Origin: DASQPR01 sp963797605
GTDB taxonomy: Bacteria > Actinomycetota > Actinomycetes > Mycobacteriales > Micromonosporaceae
Assembly (NCBI GenBank): GCA_963797605.1
Contig: CAWCPX010000017.1
Span: forward strand, 310,001 to 374,000
Length of the DNA: 64,000 nt
Direction of reading: 5' to 3'
Shown here: piece after piece, positions 9,531 to 18,743 of the stretch
Numbering within the stretch: the first letter of the stretch is position 1
How the letters are laid out: each line of letters begins with the position of its first letter
Notes under the pieces: model-generated
What the model saw: only the letters and a program-made list of their open reading frames with translations
What the model was told of the DNA's origin: nothing
The model's database searches: none
Translations under genes and position numbers: made by a program

Positions 9531-10084
9531 ATGACCCTGACTCCTTTACACGGGCGGACACTCCACCGCTCGAGCCGACCGAGCCGCGCCCCGCACTCGC
9601 ACCCGCGCCCGCACCATCGCATTGGACGCTCACGGTCGAGGTCACCATCAGCGGCGACGGCCCCGACCCGCAGACCCGTGAGCTGCTGCGTGACCTGCGC
9701 CGACTCGCGGAGCGCAGCGACGCGGCCCGGCGTGACCACGCGGCTGTCACGGTGGCGGCCGATTTCGCTCGCACCGAAGACGACGCCCGTGTGCTGCACA
9801 TCGACGCCGCGGCACGCACAGTGCGCCAGGGCGACCGGGCGCTCACGTTGAGCCGGCTCGAATTCGACCTGCTGCTCTTCCTGGCCCGGCACCCGGCTCA
9901 GGTTTTCACCCGCGAGCAGTTGCTCACCCAGGTCTGGGGCTACCCCAACGAGGTCGGCCGCACGGTTGACGTCCACATTCGACGGTTACGTGTGAAGTCC
10001 GGCGAGGTCCCGCTCATCACGACCGTCCGCGGCGTCGGCTACCGGCTCTCCGACGACGCCCGCGTCGAGATCACGCGCGGCTGA
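9531..10084 (+). pseudogene. OmpR/PhoB-type winged-helix regulator without receiver domain
   Basis: The C-terminal 95 residues form a winged-helix DNA-binding domain: LTLSRLEFDLLLFLARHPAQ, FTREQLLTQVWGY, RTVDVHIRRLRVK and TTVRGVGYRL. The preceding 70 residues (WTLTVEVTISGDGPDPQTRE, LLRDLRRLAERSD) are not a response-regulator receiver, so no phosphorylation site is present. The only plausible start is the ATG at 9531, but it is one base out of frame with the rest; one missing G after the ATG would give a clean protein of about 185 residues beginning MDPDSFTRADTPPLEPTEP. Probably a one-component regulator acting on the divergent SDR gene. Its end overlaps the convergent Sir2 gene by 14 bp. Confidence 0.8.
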
Positions 10085-10953
10085 GGCGACGCGACCGGCC
10101 GGCGGCAGCATCTCGACCAGCGGTCGTCAGCACCCGGCCGAGCGGCGCGTCGACGGTGATCGCCGCGGCCTCGTCGCCCCGGGTCTTGCCCTGATTGACG
10201 ATCGCGACCGGGATGCCCAGCTTCGCCGCGCGCAACACGAACCGCCGGCCCGACATGACGGTCAATGACGACCCCAGCACCACCAGCGCGCGCGCCCGCT
10301 CCACGATGTCAAAAGATTGGCGACCCGCTCCCGTGGGACGGATTCGCCGAAGAAAACCACATCGGGCTTGAGCGTGCCGCCGGGCACGTCGTGCAGGCCA
10401 CCACCCGGAAGCCGGCTACGTCGTCGTCGCCAAATCGACGTCACCGTCGGGGTTGACGGCGGTCGCGACGGCGTCGAAACCCGGGTTCGCCTCGGTGAGC
10501 CGGCGGTCCATCTCGACACGGGACATCGTGTCACCGCAGTCGAGGCAGATCACCCGGCTCAGGCGGCCGTGCAGATCAATCACCGACCGGGCGCCGCTCG
10601 CCTGGTGCAGACCGTCGACGTTCTGCGTGACGATGCCGGTGAGCAGCCCGCGCCGCTCCAACTCGGTGACCGCGCGGTGGCCGTCGTTCGGAGCGGCGCC
10701 GGCGAAGTTCCGCCAGCCGATATAGCTGCGGGCCCAGTAACGCTGGCGGGCCTGCGATGCCGCTGCGACCATCCGTACCGCCCATAAAGGTCTGGATCGT
10801 CATCGGCGTTCCGGGCCGCGCCGCGCCACTCGGTCCCCTATAGTCCGGAATGCCCGATTCAGTGGACAGGCCGGCGCCGCTGAGAACGGCGATCTTCCCG
10901 TCAGCGATCAACTCCGCGAGCGCGGCCGTGCGTGCGTGTGCGGCATCTGTCAC
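10071..10953 (-). pseudogene. Sir2-family NAD-dependent protein deacylase, frameshifted
   Basis: A sirtuin read in several minus-strand frames: N-terminal AVLSGAGLSTESGIPDYRG (NAD-binding GAGxS and GIPDYR), then GIVTQNVDGLHQASGA with the TQNxDxLH element, catalytic His in VIDLHGRLSRV and the first zinc Cys pair CLDCGD. The C-terminal part resumes as ALVVLGSSLTVMSGRRFVL (the GSSL motif) and AIVNQGKTRGDEAA. Breaks lie near 10,800 and 10,310-10,440, where the second zinc pair (VVACTTCP, out of frame) falls. A repaired protein would be about 290 residues. It removes acyl groups from lysines using NAD. Convergent with the winged-helix gene. Confidence 0.83.
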
Positions 10954-11042
10954 GCGACAATGGTGCCTCAGGCAGCGCGGAGAGCAGTAACTACCGACGC
11001 GAAGAGCGCGATCACCCGCTGCGACATGAGAGGACGATCAGC

Positions 11043-11865
11043 ATGCTCCTGCCCGACTGGCCGGACGCGGGATGGGTCGCGGTCGACGCACCGGAGGGGT
11101 TCCGGGTGGCCACGGGCGACAGCCGGCATCGCTGTGCTCATGATCGACCGTACCCGGAAGAAGAACGCTCTGACCCTGGCCATGTGGTCGGCGCTGCCGG
11201 GCGTGCTCGCCGGCCTCGCGAACCAGGTGCGGGCGTTGATCGTGACCGGAGCGGGGGACGTGTTCAGCGCCGGTGCCGACGTCGCCGAGTTGCGGCGGAT
11301 CTACGCGGACCCCGATCGCGCCCGCGCCTACCACGCCACGAACGTCGCCGCCGAGGGTGCGCTGGCCGCGTTTCCGCATCCGACGATCGCGGCCGTACGC
11401 GGCTCCTGCGTCGGTGGCGGCTGCCAACTCGCGGTTGCGTGTGACATCCGGATCGCCGACGCCGAGGCGCATTTCGGCATGACGCCGGCGAAACTCGGCA
11501 TCATTTACCCCGCCGAACCGACGGCCCGCCTGGCCCGGCTCGTCGGGCCGGCCCGGGCGAAATACCTGCTCTACACCGCCGATCTGGTCTCGGCCGACCA
11601 CGCGTTGACGTTTGGGCTGGTCGACGAAGTGGTGCCGGGGTCGGGACACGCCGGGGTGGCGCATCGGGCCATCGAGATCGCCCGCACGATCGCCGGCCGT
11701 TCGCCGCAGAGCATCGGGGCCGCGACCGCCGTGATCGACACGATTTCCGCTGGTGGAGACGTGGCCGCGGCCGCCGAGGCACTGGCGCCGTGGCACCGCC
11801 AACCGACCGATGTCACCGAGGGTCTGGCGGCTTTCATCGAGCGCCGCCCACCGGTCTTCGGGTAG
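11043..11865 (+). pseudogene. Enoyl-CoA hydratase/isomerase, one frameshift
   Basis: Crotonase-fold enzyme of about 273 residues. It begins MLLPDWPDAGWVAVDAPEGF in one frame and, after a shift near 11,125, continues GIAVLMIDRTRKKNALTLAM, VTGAGDVFSAGADVAEL (oxyanion-hole loop), AAVRGSCVGGGCQLAVACD (second oxyanion Gly), FGMTPAKLGI and LFGLVDEVV-like ALTFGLVDEVVP. Substrate is a CoA thioester, either fatty or from amino-acid breakdown; the context gives no further clue. The ATG at 11043 has a GAGAGGACG ribosome site. The upstream neighbour, Sir2, is divergent with an 89-bp gap. Confidence 0.85.
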
Positions 11866-11984
11866 GTACCGTCCGAGTAGCCGCCGTGCCACGGATTGCC
11901 AGCTTTCTACCAGGAACTTTGCCGAGCGAAGGTGGGTACCCGCGGGTAGCGTCAAAAGTGTTCCGGAGCACTGGGAGGTTCGAC

Positions 11985-12295
11985 ATGACTGACGCGTCCA
12001 CGCCGTCTTTCAGCCAGTTCATGAAGGCACACCGGGCCGCGGGAGTGGTGTCCGCGCATGATCACGAGATGTCGAACGAATCGCGTGCTGCGGTTTCGGC
12101 TGGGGGCTGCCCGCCTCCACCATCGGGGTCCGCGTGGCCCCGGCCTCCGACGCTCCTCCCCCCGGCGCCTCGGTGCGCTACGGCCGCCACGCCCGGCGTC
12201 GCGGCGCGATGAACCAGCTGGACACGGACGCGCTGGGCCCCGAGAAGCTGGGTGGCAACGCGGTGGGCGCCGGCCATGGCAATCCGGCAGAATAG
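11985..12295 (+). pseudogene. Small protein of unknown function, frameshifted
   Basis: The ATG at 11985 has a strong GGGAGG ribosome site 5 bp upstream and opens with TDASTPSFSQFMKAHRAAG. After about 38 residues the frame runs into low-complexity proline; a shift near 12,095 gives GWGLPASTIGVRVAPASDA and an ending HARRRGAMNQLDTDALGPEK before the stop at 12293, 6 bp before the OsmC gene. I do not recognise the family. Placement suggests it is co-transcribed with the OsmC gene; a length of about 103 residues is expected after repair. Confidence 0.55.
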
Positions 12296-12301
12296 GGACA
12301 C

Positions 12302-12696
12302 ATGGGCCATGTGACCGTCGAGCGCACCGACGATGGATTCGTCGCGCGCAACGACCGCGGTGCCACCATCAGCTTCGGCCTGGGCGGTGACGACAGTGAT
12401 TTCACGCCGGTCGAGTTGCTGCTGGCCGCGCTCGGCGGTTGCAACATCGTGACGGTCGAGCCGCTGACCGCCAAGCGGGGCCACCGGCTCGTGCGCCTGG
12501 CGGCCACCGCGTCCGCGGAGAAGGTCAGGGTCAACCAACTCGGCACCGATCACGCTGCGCTACGACGTGGAGCTGCCTCCCGACGACCCCGAGGCCGCCG
12601 AGGTCTTCCACGCCGTCGCCGAGCGCGTGCACCACCGCATGTGCACCGTGAGCACCGCACTGGAGACGCAGACGCGAGGTAAACGTGCAGTTCTAG
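12302..12696 (+). pseudogene. OsmC family protein, frameshifted
   Basis: OsmC/Ohr-type fold. The first 75 residues, including SDFTPVELLLAALGGCNIVT with the redox Cys, are in one frame. After a shift near 12,550 the next part is VELPPDDPEAAEVFHAVAER and HHRMCTVSTALETQT with the second conserved Cys, and one more inserted C near 12,673 must be removed to reach the typical ending TEVNVQF and stop at 12694-12696. The paired cysteines are those that reduce organic peroxides in OsmC and Ohr. About 131 residues when repaired. Six bp separate it from the preceding small gene. Confidence 0.83.
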
Positions 12697-12823
12697 ACGC
12701 TGATGTCGCGGCATTTGTGGTGATCCCGCTGGGGTCGCCCCCGTCGGCTGGTTGTCGCTAGGATCCTTGGGCACAGCATGGTTGTGTGCTCGCGACGCAG
12801 ACGACAATCGAGGCGGAACACCA

Positions 12824-14100
12824 ATGACATCAACGGTTTCCAATTGGGCCGGCAACATCGTGTTCACGCCGCAGCGCTTCCACGAACCCACGTCCATCGA
12901 TGAGCTGCGGGCCTCGTCGCCCGATCCGACCGCGTCCGCGCGCTCGGCACCGGCCACTCGTTCAACCGCATCGCCGACACCGACGGCGACCTCGATCTCG
13001 CTCGCCGCGCATGCCCCGGCATCGATCGAGATCGACGCCGCACGCGGCACGGTCACCGTCGCCGCCGGCATGCGCTACGGCGAACTCGCCGCGCGACCTG
13101 CACGCGGCCGGCTTCGCGCTGCCCAACCTCGCGTCGCTGCCGCACATCTCGGTGGCCGGCGCCGTCGCGACCGGCACCCACGGCTCCGGCGACGGCAACG
13201 GCAACCTGGCCACCGCGGTCGTCCGCGCTGGAGATGGTGACCGCCGACGGCGACCTCGTCACCGTCAGCCGCGACGGCGACGGCGGACCGTTCGCCGGCG
13301 CCGTCGTCGCGCTCGGCGCGCTCGGCATCGTCACCCGCCTGCACCCTCGACATCGTGCCGACCTTCGAGGTCGCGCCAGACGTCTACGAAGAGCTCGCTG
13401 CGCGAGCAGCTCGACCGACGCACTTCGACGAGATCTTCGCCGGCGCGCTACAGCGTCAGCCTGTTCACCGACTGGCGCGGCGCCCGGCTTCACGCAGGTC
13501 TGGCTGCAAGCAGGCGCGACGGCCGCCGACGCCGCGCCGCCCTGGCTCGGAGCTACGCCCGCCGACGGGCCGCGGCACCCGGTGCCCGGCATGCCCGCCG
13601 GACACTGCACCCAGCAGCTCGGCGTGCCCGGGCCCTGGCACGAGCGGCTGCCGCACTTCCGGCTCGAGTTCACCCCCAGCAGCGGCGAGGAGCTGCAGTC
13701 CGAGTACCTGCTGCCCCGCGCCGCACGCGCTCGACGGCGCTGGACGCGCTCGACGCGCGATCGGCGACCGCGATCGCGCCGCTGCTGCAGATCTCCGAGA
13801 TCCGCACGGTCGCCGCCGACGAGCTCTGGCTGAGCCCGCGCTACGAGCGCGACAGCGTCGCCATCCACTTCACCTGGATCAAGGACCCGGCCGCCGTCGC
13901 CCCCGTGCTGGCCGGCATCGAGGCGGCTGCTGGCGCCGCTCGGGCGCCCGCCCGCACTGGGGCAAGGTCTTCGGCACGAGCCCGCGAGGTCGTCGCCGGG
14001 CTGTACCCGCGGCTGGCCGACTTCCGGCAGCTGATGCGCCGCTACGACCCGGCCGGCAAGTTCCGCAACGACCTTCGTCGACCGCTACTTCCCGGCCTAG
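12824..14100 (+). pseudogene. FAD-linked alditol/lactone oxidase, heavily frameshifted
   Basis: A vanillyl-alcohol-oxidase-fold flavoprotein like alditol (xylitol) oxidase or D-arabinono-1,4-lactone oxidase. Segments in order across frames: STVSNWAGNIVFTPQRFHEP at the N-terminus, ALGTGHSFNRIADT (the GHSFN site where FAD is covalently bound in this family), ASLPHISVAGAVATGTHGSG, FTDWRG, FTPSSGEELQSEYLLP, ISEIRTVAADELWLSPRY and the C-terminal HWGKVF followed by LADFRQLMRRYDPAGKFRN, ending RYFPA. Ten or so single-base indels are needed to join them, many turning CTG into CTCG. Length after repair is about 420, normal for AldO. It would oxidise a polyol or sugar lactone with O2, giving H2O2. Confidence 0.85.
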
Positions 14101-14180
14101 CCTCGGCTCGGATCGTGGGCGGAAACGACCCCCGGTTCCACGGTCCCGCTGGCCGGCGGGATCGGCCACGGGCCGTACGT

Positions 14181-15284
14181 CAGGCGCGCACGGTCATCGG
14201 CGTCGGCACGCCGTAGTACGCGTGAGGACCTCCATCGCGGCTCCGGCCGCGGCGAAGTCACTCGCCGAGCGCGGACGTGGAGACCTCGACGGCAGCCAGT
14301 CGGATCGCAGCACTTCGGTCCGGACGGCGTGCTCGCACGGCTCCCAGGTAGGTCTGCGGTGGCGGGCGATGCCCGAGCCGGCGAGGACGACGTGGTTGCG
14401 GTCGATCGTCTGCAGCAGGTTGACCACGCCGCTGGCCAGCACCCGTGCGGCCAGCGTCGATGTCCCCGTCGGCGACCGCCAGGTCGTGCACGATCTCCAG
14501 GCAGCCGTGGCGTCCGCACACGCACAGCGGCCCGTCGAGCTGCGATCGACCGTGTGGCCGAATTCGCCGGCGTTCGTGTGCGCTCCCCGGTACGGCGCGC
14601 CGCCGAGCCACAGCCCGACGCCGACGCCGGTCTCGACCATGATGAGCGCGGCGTCGCGGAAGTCCGGCCCGCGTCGCCAGGCCTCGGCGATCACACCCGC
14701 CGTGGTGTCCTTGTCGACGATGACCGGCACGCCGAGCCGGGCGGCCGCCAGATCACGCAACGGCACGTCGTGCCAGTGCCGCAAGCCGTGCGCGTCGCGC
14801 ACGACGCCGAGCCGGTAGTCGAGCGGGCCGACCATCCCGATGCCGACGCCGACCAGCCGCGCCGGCGCCTCCGGATGCGCCGCGCCGAGCGACCGCAGCC
14901 TGATCGGCGAGGCCGTCGAGCAGGTGCTCCGGCGTGAAGTCGCGGGGCAGGTCGGAGACGTCGAGGAGTCGTGCACGTCGCCGGCCAGATCGGTGAGCAC
15001 GATGCGCAGCGTGCTGGCGGCCGACGTGCGCGCCGAGCGCGAACTTGCTGGCCGGTACCATCCGGTAGACGGTCGTCGGCTTGCCGACGCCGCGGTGCGG
15101 CGCCCGGCTTCCGCGACGAGCCCGGCGTCGGTGAGCCGGGCGAGCACCTTCGAGACGGCCTGCGGGGTGAGTCCGGTGGCGGCGGCGATCGGGCGCGGTC
15201 GAAGGTCGGCTCGCGCCGGGCGACGGCGATCACGAGCGCCTCGTTGTAGTCGCGCAGATATCCGAGGTCGGCGGCCGCTCTCAC
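14181..15284 (-). pseudogene. ROK-family transcriptional regulator, frameshifted
   Basis: A ROK repressor: an N-terminal winged helix (DYNEALVIAVARREPTFDR, then VLARLTDAGLVAEAGR from another frame) followed by the sugar-kinase-like fold with GVGIGMVGPLDYRLGVV, VDKDTTAGVIAEAWR, MVETGVGVGLWLGG and NAGEFGHTVD. The zinc-binding CxCxxxGCLE motif is visible out of frame as RCVCGRHGCLEIV-like residues. Five or more indels interrupt it. These proteins bind a sugar and release DNA. Its divergent partner is the MFS transporter, which it probably controls through the 142-bp gap. The repaired end is the TGA complement at 14181. Confidence 0.82.
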
Positions 15285-15426
15285 GCCGCCATAGTGGCAG
15301 CGTGAGAGCCGGAATTCAATTACGCAACAGCGTTGCTATACTGATACGGTCCCACAGAGCCGTGCGGTCCGTGCGCACCCAAGGCTCGGGTCGTATGGCG
15401 CCGGCCGCCCGCGAAGGTTCGCCGCC
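15285..15426. promoter_or_regulatory. ROK/MFS divergent promoter with 13-bp palindrome
   Basis: The 142-bp gap between the ROK regulator and the MFS transporter contains GCAACAGCGTTGC (15324-15336), a 5-bp inverted pair around a 3-bp centre in an AT-richer stretch. This is the natural candidate operator for the ROK protein. Nothing else structured was seen. Confidence 0.45.
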
Positions 15427-16692
15427 ATGACCAACCTGACCGCCGTCCCGGCGCTGGGCCGCCCTGCTCGCCCTCGCCCTCGGCGGGTTCGCCATCGGCC
15501 TCACCGAGTTCGTCGCCATGGGCCTGCTGCCGCAGGTCGCCAAGAGCCTCCTGCCCGGCACGTACGCGCACTCACCGCCCAAGCCGTCGCGCACGCCGGC
15601 TGGATGATCAGCGCGTACGCGCTCGGCGTCGTGGTCGGCGCGCCCACTGTTCACCGTGCTCGGCGCCCGGATGTCCCGTACCCGGCTGCTGCTCGGGCTG
15701 CTTGTGCTGTTCATCCTCGGCACCGTGGCCTCGGCGCTCGCGCCGACGTTCGGGCTCGTGCTGGTCGCCCGGTTCGTCGCCGCGCTGCCGCACGGCGCCT
15801 ACTTCGGCGCGGCCGGACTCGTCGCGGCGCACGATCATGGGCCCGGGCAGCCAGGCTAAAGGCGTCGCCGTCGTGCTCGGCGGGCTGACCGTCTCGAACG
15901 TCATCGGCGTCCCGCTGATCACCCGCCTCGGCCAGGCGCACGGCTGGCGCGTCGCCTACCTCGCCATCGCGATCGCGTTCGCGCTGACCCTGCTCGCGGT
16001 CATGGCCACGGTGCCGCACGAGCCGCCGCGCGACCGGGCGCCTCGGCGCGGACGGAGTTGCGCGCGTTCCGGTCACCGGCAGGTGTGGATCGTCGCCGGT
16101 CGTGGCCTCGATCGGATTCGGCGGCTTCTTCGCGATCGACAGCTACATCGCCGAGGTCACCACGCACGTGGCCGGCAAATCGCTGCCACTGGTGCCATGG
16201 GTGCTCGCCGCGATCGGCCTCGGCATGACCGTCGGCAACGCGCTCGGCGGCTACTGCTCCGACCGCAACCTGCGCCGCTCGATCCTCACCGGCTTCCCCG
16301 TTTTCATCGCTCGCGATGGCGAGTTTCGGCTTCGCCGCGCACACGGTCGTCGGCCTGTTCGTCGGCGTCGTTCGCGGTCGGCGCCGCGAGCCTGTTCCTC
16401 GGACCGGCGCTGCAGTCACGGCTGATCGGCGTGGCACCGGGCGCGCCGATGATGGGCGCGGCGGTGAACCAGTCCGCCATGAACATCGCGAACAGTCTCG
16501 GCGCGCTGCTCGGCGGCATCGTCATCAGCTCACGGCCTCGGCTACACGGCGCCAAGTTGGGTCGGCGTGGGGCTCGGTCTGATCGGATTCACGCTCATCG
16601 GCGTCAGCTACGCGACCGAGCCCTCGCGCAAACCCGAATCGCCGCAGGTCATCGCGCCCGAGCAGGAAGCAGCGACGCTGGCCCGCTCATAA
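15427..16692 (+). pseudogene. MFS transporter (DHA1/AraJ-like), frameshifted
   Basis: A 12-helix major facilitator of the drug/sugar efflux type. Recognisable parts in order: MTNLTAVPALG, GGFAIGLTEFVAMGLLPQVA (out of frame), AHAGWMISAYALGVVVGAP (TM2), ARMSRTRLLLGLLVLFILG, TVASALAPTFGLVLVARFVA, KGVAVVLGGLTVSNVIGVP, WVLAAIGLGMTVGNALGGYC and NQSAMNIANSLGALLGG. These fit the AraJ/YdhP subgroup that exports sugars or drugs. At least six indels break the frame. Paired divergently with a ROK repressor, so the substrate is probably carbohydrate-related. Ends TAA at 16690-16692. Confidence 0.83.
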
Positions 16693-16866
16693 TGTGAGAT
16701 CGACCCTTCCCGATCGGCCGTGGCCGGGCGCCGGGTGCCGGAAATGAGAGCGGACGCACAGCAACCGCCTCCCGGCACCGCGGCCCGGACCGGTCCCCAC
16801 CATCATCCTGCGAGGCGTCTTCGGATCTTCGATCCGCCACATCTATCGAGCGGGAGTGGTCAGCAC

Positions 16867-17268
16867 ATGCGTCAGCGACGGCCTCACATGGCGGCAGCGT
16901 TCTGCGGGGTGGCCTTCGCGACCGTGGGCATGCTGATGGGCGGATGCGGCTCGACGGCGGCGTCCGCACCGGGCAAGTCCACGCCGGGCGGCACGAGCAC
17001 CGCCTCGGCCACGCCGACCTCGCAGCCGCCGGCCAGCACGACGTACGACGCGATCACGAAATACGTCCAGGAGGGCCGCGTGTACGTGCAGTGCATGCGG
17101 AAGAACGGCGTCAAGCTGCCCGAACCGGATGCCAACGGAACGATCGACTACAGCGGGCTGAATATGGTCGATCCCGACGCCACGTTGCGGGCCGCGACCC
17201 GCAAGTGCGCCAGCCTGACCCCGGTGCCCCCGGGCGGTTCGATGGGCGGCGGCCGCCCCGTGCAGTGA
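16867..17268 (+). CDS. Small secreted lipoprotein
   Basis: A 133-residue protein with a lipoprotein signal: basic start MRQRRPHMAAAFCG, hydrophobic core, and lipobox MGGC with Cys at about 27. Then a Ser/Thr/Pro-rich linker (about 28-60) and a compact domain, YDAITKYVQEGRVYVQCMRK, with VKLPEPDANGTIDY and ATRKCASLTPVP. Two conserved-looking cysteines (VQCM, RKCA) could form a disulfide. I know similar actinobacterial lipoproteins only as hypothetical. The ATG at 16867 is chosen over the longer frame because GGGAG lies just upstream and the signal peptide begins there. It precedes the MoxR gene by 66 bp. Confidence 0.75.
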   Translation: MRQRRPHMAAAFCGVAFATVGMLMGGCGSTAASAPGKSTPGGTSTASATPTSQPPASTTYDAITKYVQEGRVYVQCMRKNGVKLPEPDANGTIDYSGLNMVDPDATLRAATRKCASLTPVPPGGSMGGGRPVQ

Positions 17269-17334
17269 GGTCGGGGGCGCGCAGCTTCGGCACAGCGCTA
17301 CACGAAGCGCATGCGACGAGCTAGCGTGCATGGG

Positions 17335-18743
17335 GTGACACAGATCCCGGATAACCTTCCGCGCACGCTCGGCGAGCTGCGCGCCGCTGGCCACCACTAC
17401 CGCACCGTCAAAGAAGAACTCCGCGAAAATCTGCTCGCCCGCATGCGCTCCGGCGAACCTCGCTTTCCCGGCATCGTCGGCTACGACGCCACCGTGCTGC
17501 CCGAGGTCGAGCGCGCCATCCTCGCCGGCCACGACATGGTGCTGCTCGGCGAGCGCGGCCAGGGCAAGACCCGTCTGATCCGTTCGCTCGTGGCGCTGCT
17601 CGACGAGTGGACGCCGGTTATCCCCGGTTCCGAACTCAACGAGCACCCGCTGCACCCGATCACTCCGGCCTCGCGCCGCGCAGCTCGACGCGCTGGGCGA
17701 TGACGCTCCGGTCGCGTGGCTGCACCGCTCACTGCGCTACGGCGAGAAGCTGGCCACCCCCGACACCAGCGTCGCCGACCTCGTGGGCGACGTCGACCCG
17801 ATCAAGGTCGCGCAGGGCCGCACGCTCGGCGACCCGGAGACGATCCACTTCGGCCTCGTCCCCCGCACCAACCGCGGCATCTTCGCCGTCAACGAGCTGC
17901 CTGACCTGGCCGAACGCATCCAGGTCAGCCTGCTCAACGTGCTCGAGGAGCGCGACATCCAGGTCCGCGGCTACCAGCTTCGGCTGCCGCTCGACCTGCT
18001 GCTGGTCGCGAGCGCGAACCCGGAGGACTACACCAACCGCGGTCGCATCATCACGCCGCTCAAGGACCGTTTCGGCGCCGAAATCCGGACCCACTATCCG
18101 CTCGAACTCGATCTGGAAATCGCCCTGGTCCGGCAGGAGGCGGAGCTGGTCGCGAGCGTGCCCGACCACCTCATCGAGGTGCTGGCCCGGTTCGCGCGGG
18201 CGGTGCGCGAGTCGCCGTCGGTCGATGCGCGCTCCGGCGTCTCGGCCCGGTTCGCGATCGCGGCCGCCGAGACCGTGGCCGCGTCGGCGCTGCGCCGCTC
18301 CGGGCTGCTCGGTGAGGACGAGGCGGTCGCCCGGATCGGCGACACCGTCTCGGTCACCAGCACGCTGCGCGGCAAGGTCGAGTTCGAGAGCGGCGAGGAG
18401 GGGCGCGAGGTCGAGATCTTGAGCCATCTGCTGCGTACGTCGACGGCGGAAACGTTCCGTGCGCGTCTGGCCGGTCTCGACTTCTCCGGCTTCATCGAGC
18501 TGGTCGCCGAGGGTGACATCGTCGAGACCGGCGAACTGGTGCCCGGCCGCCGAGGTGCTGCGCCAGGTCGGCACGGTGCCGGGGCTGGCCAAGGTGCTGG
18601 AACGACTCGACATAGGCGACGCGCCGACCCGGGGCGAAGCCGCAGCCGGCGTCGAGTTCGTGCTCGAAGGGCTGCACCTGACCCGGCGCATGTCCAAGGC
18701 GCAGACCGAGGAGGGCCGCACCCTCTACGGGAGCAAGGAGTGA
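17335..18743 (+). pseudogene. MoxR/Mg-chelatase-type AAA ATPase, frameshifted
   Basis: A AAA+ ATPase of about 468 residues. Walker A is MVLLGERGQGKTRLIRSL (about residue 66-83), and after a shift near 17,690 the central part reads FGLVPRTNRGIFAVNELPDL (Walker B region with NELPDL), VASANPEDYTNRGRIITPLK (sensor 1) and SVSARFAIAAAETVAA. A second shift near 18,555 leads to the C-terminal LERLDIGDAPTRGEAAAGVE and the end YGSKE. GTG at 17335 is the best start (VTQIPDNLPRTLGELRAAG). It forms a MoxR-VWA couple with the next gene, whose GTG overlaps its stop; such pairs act as chaperones for metal or cofactor insertion in other systems. Confidence 0.85.
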
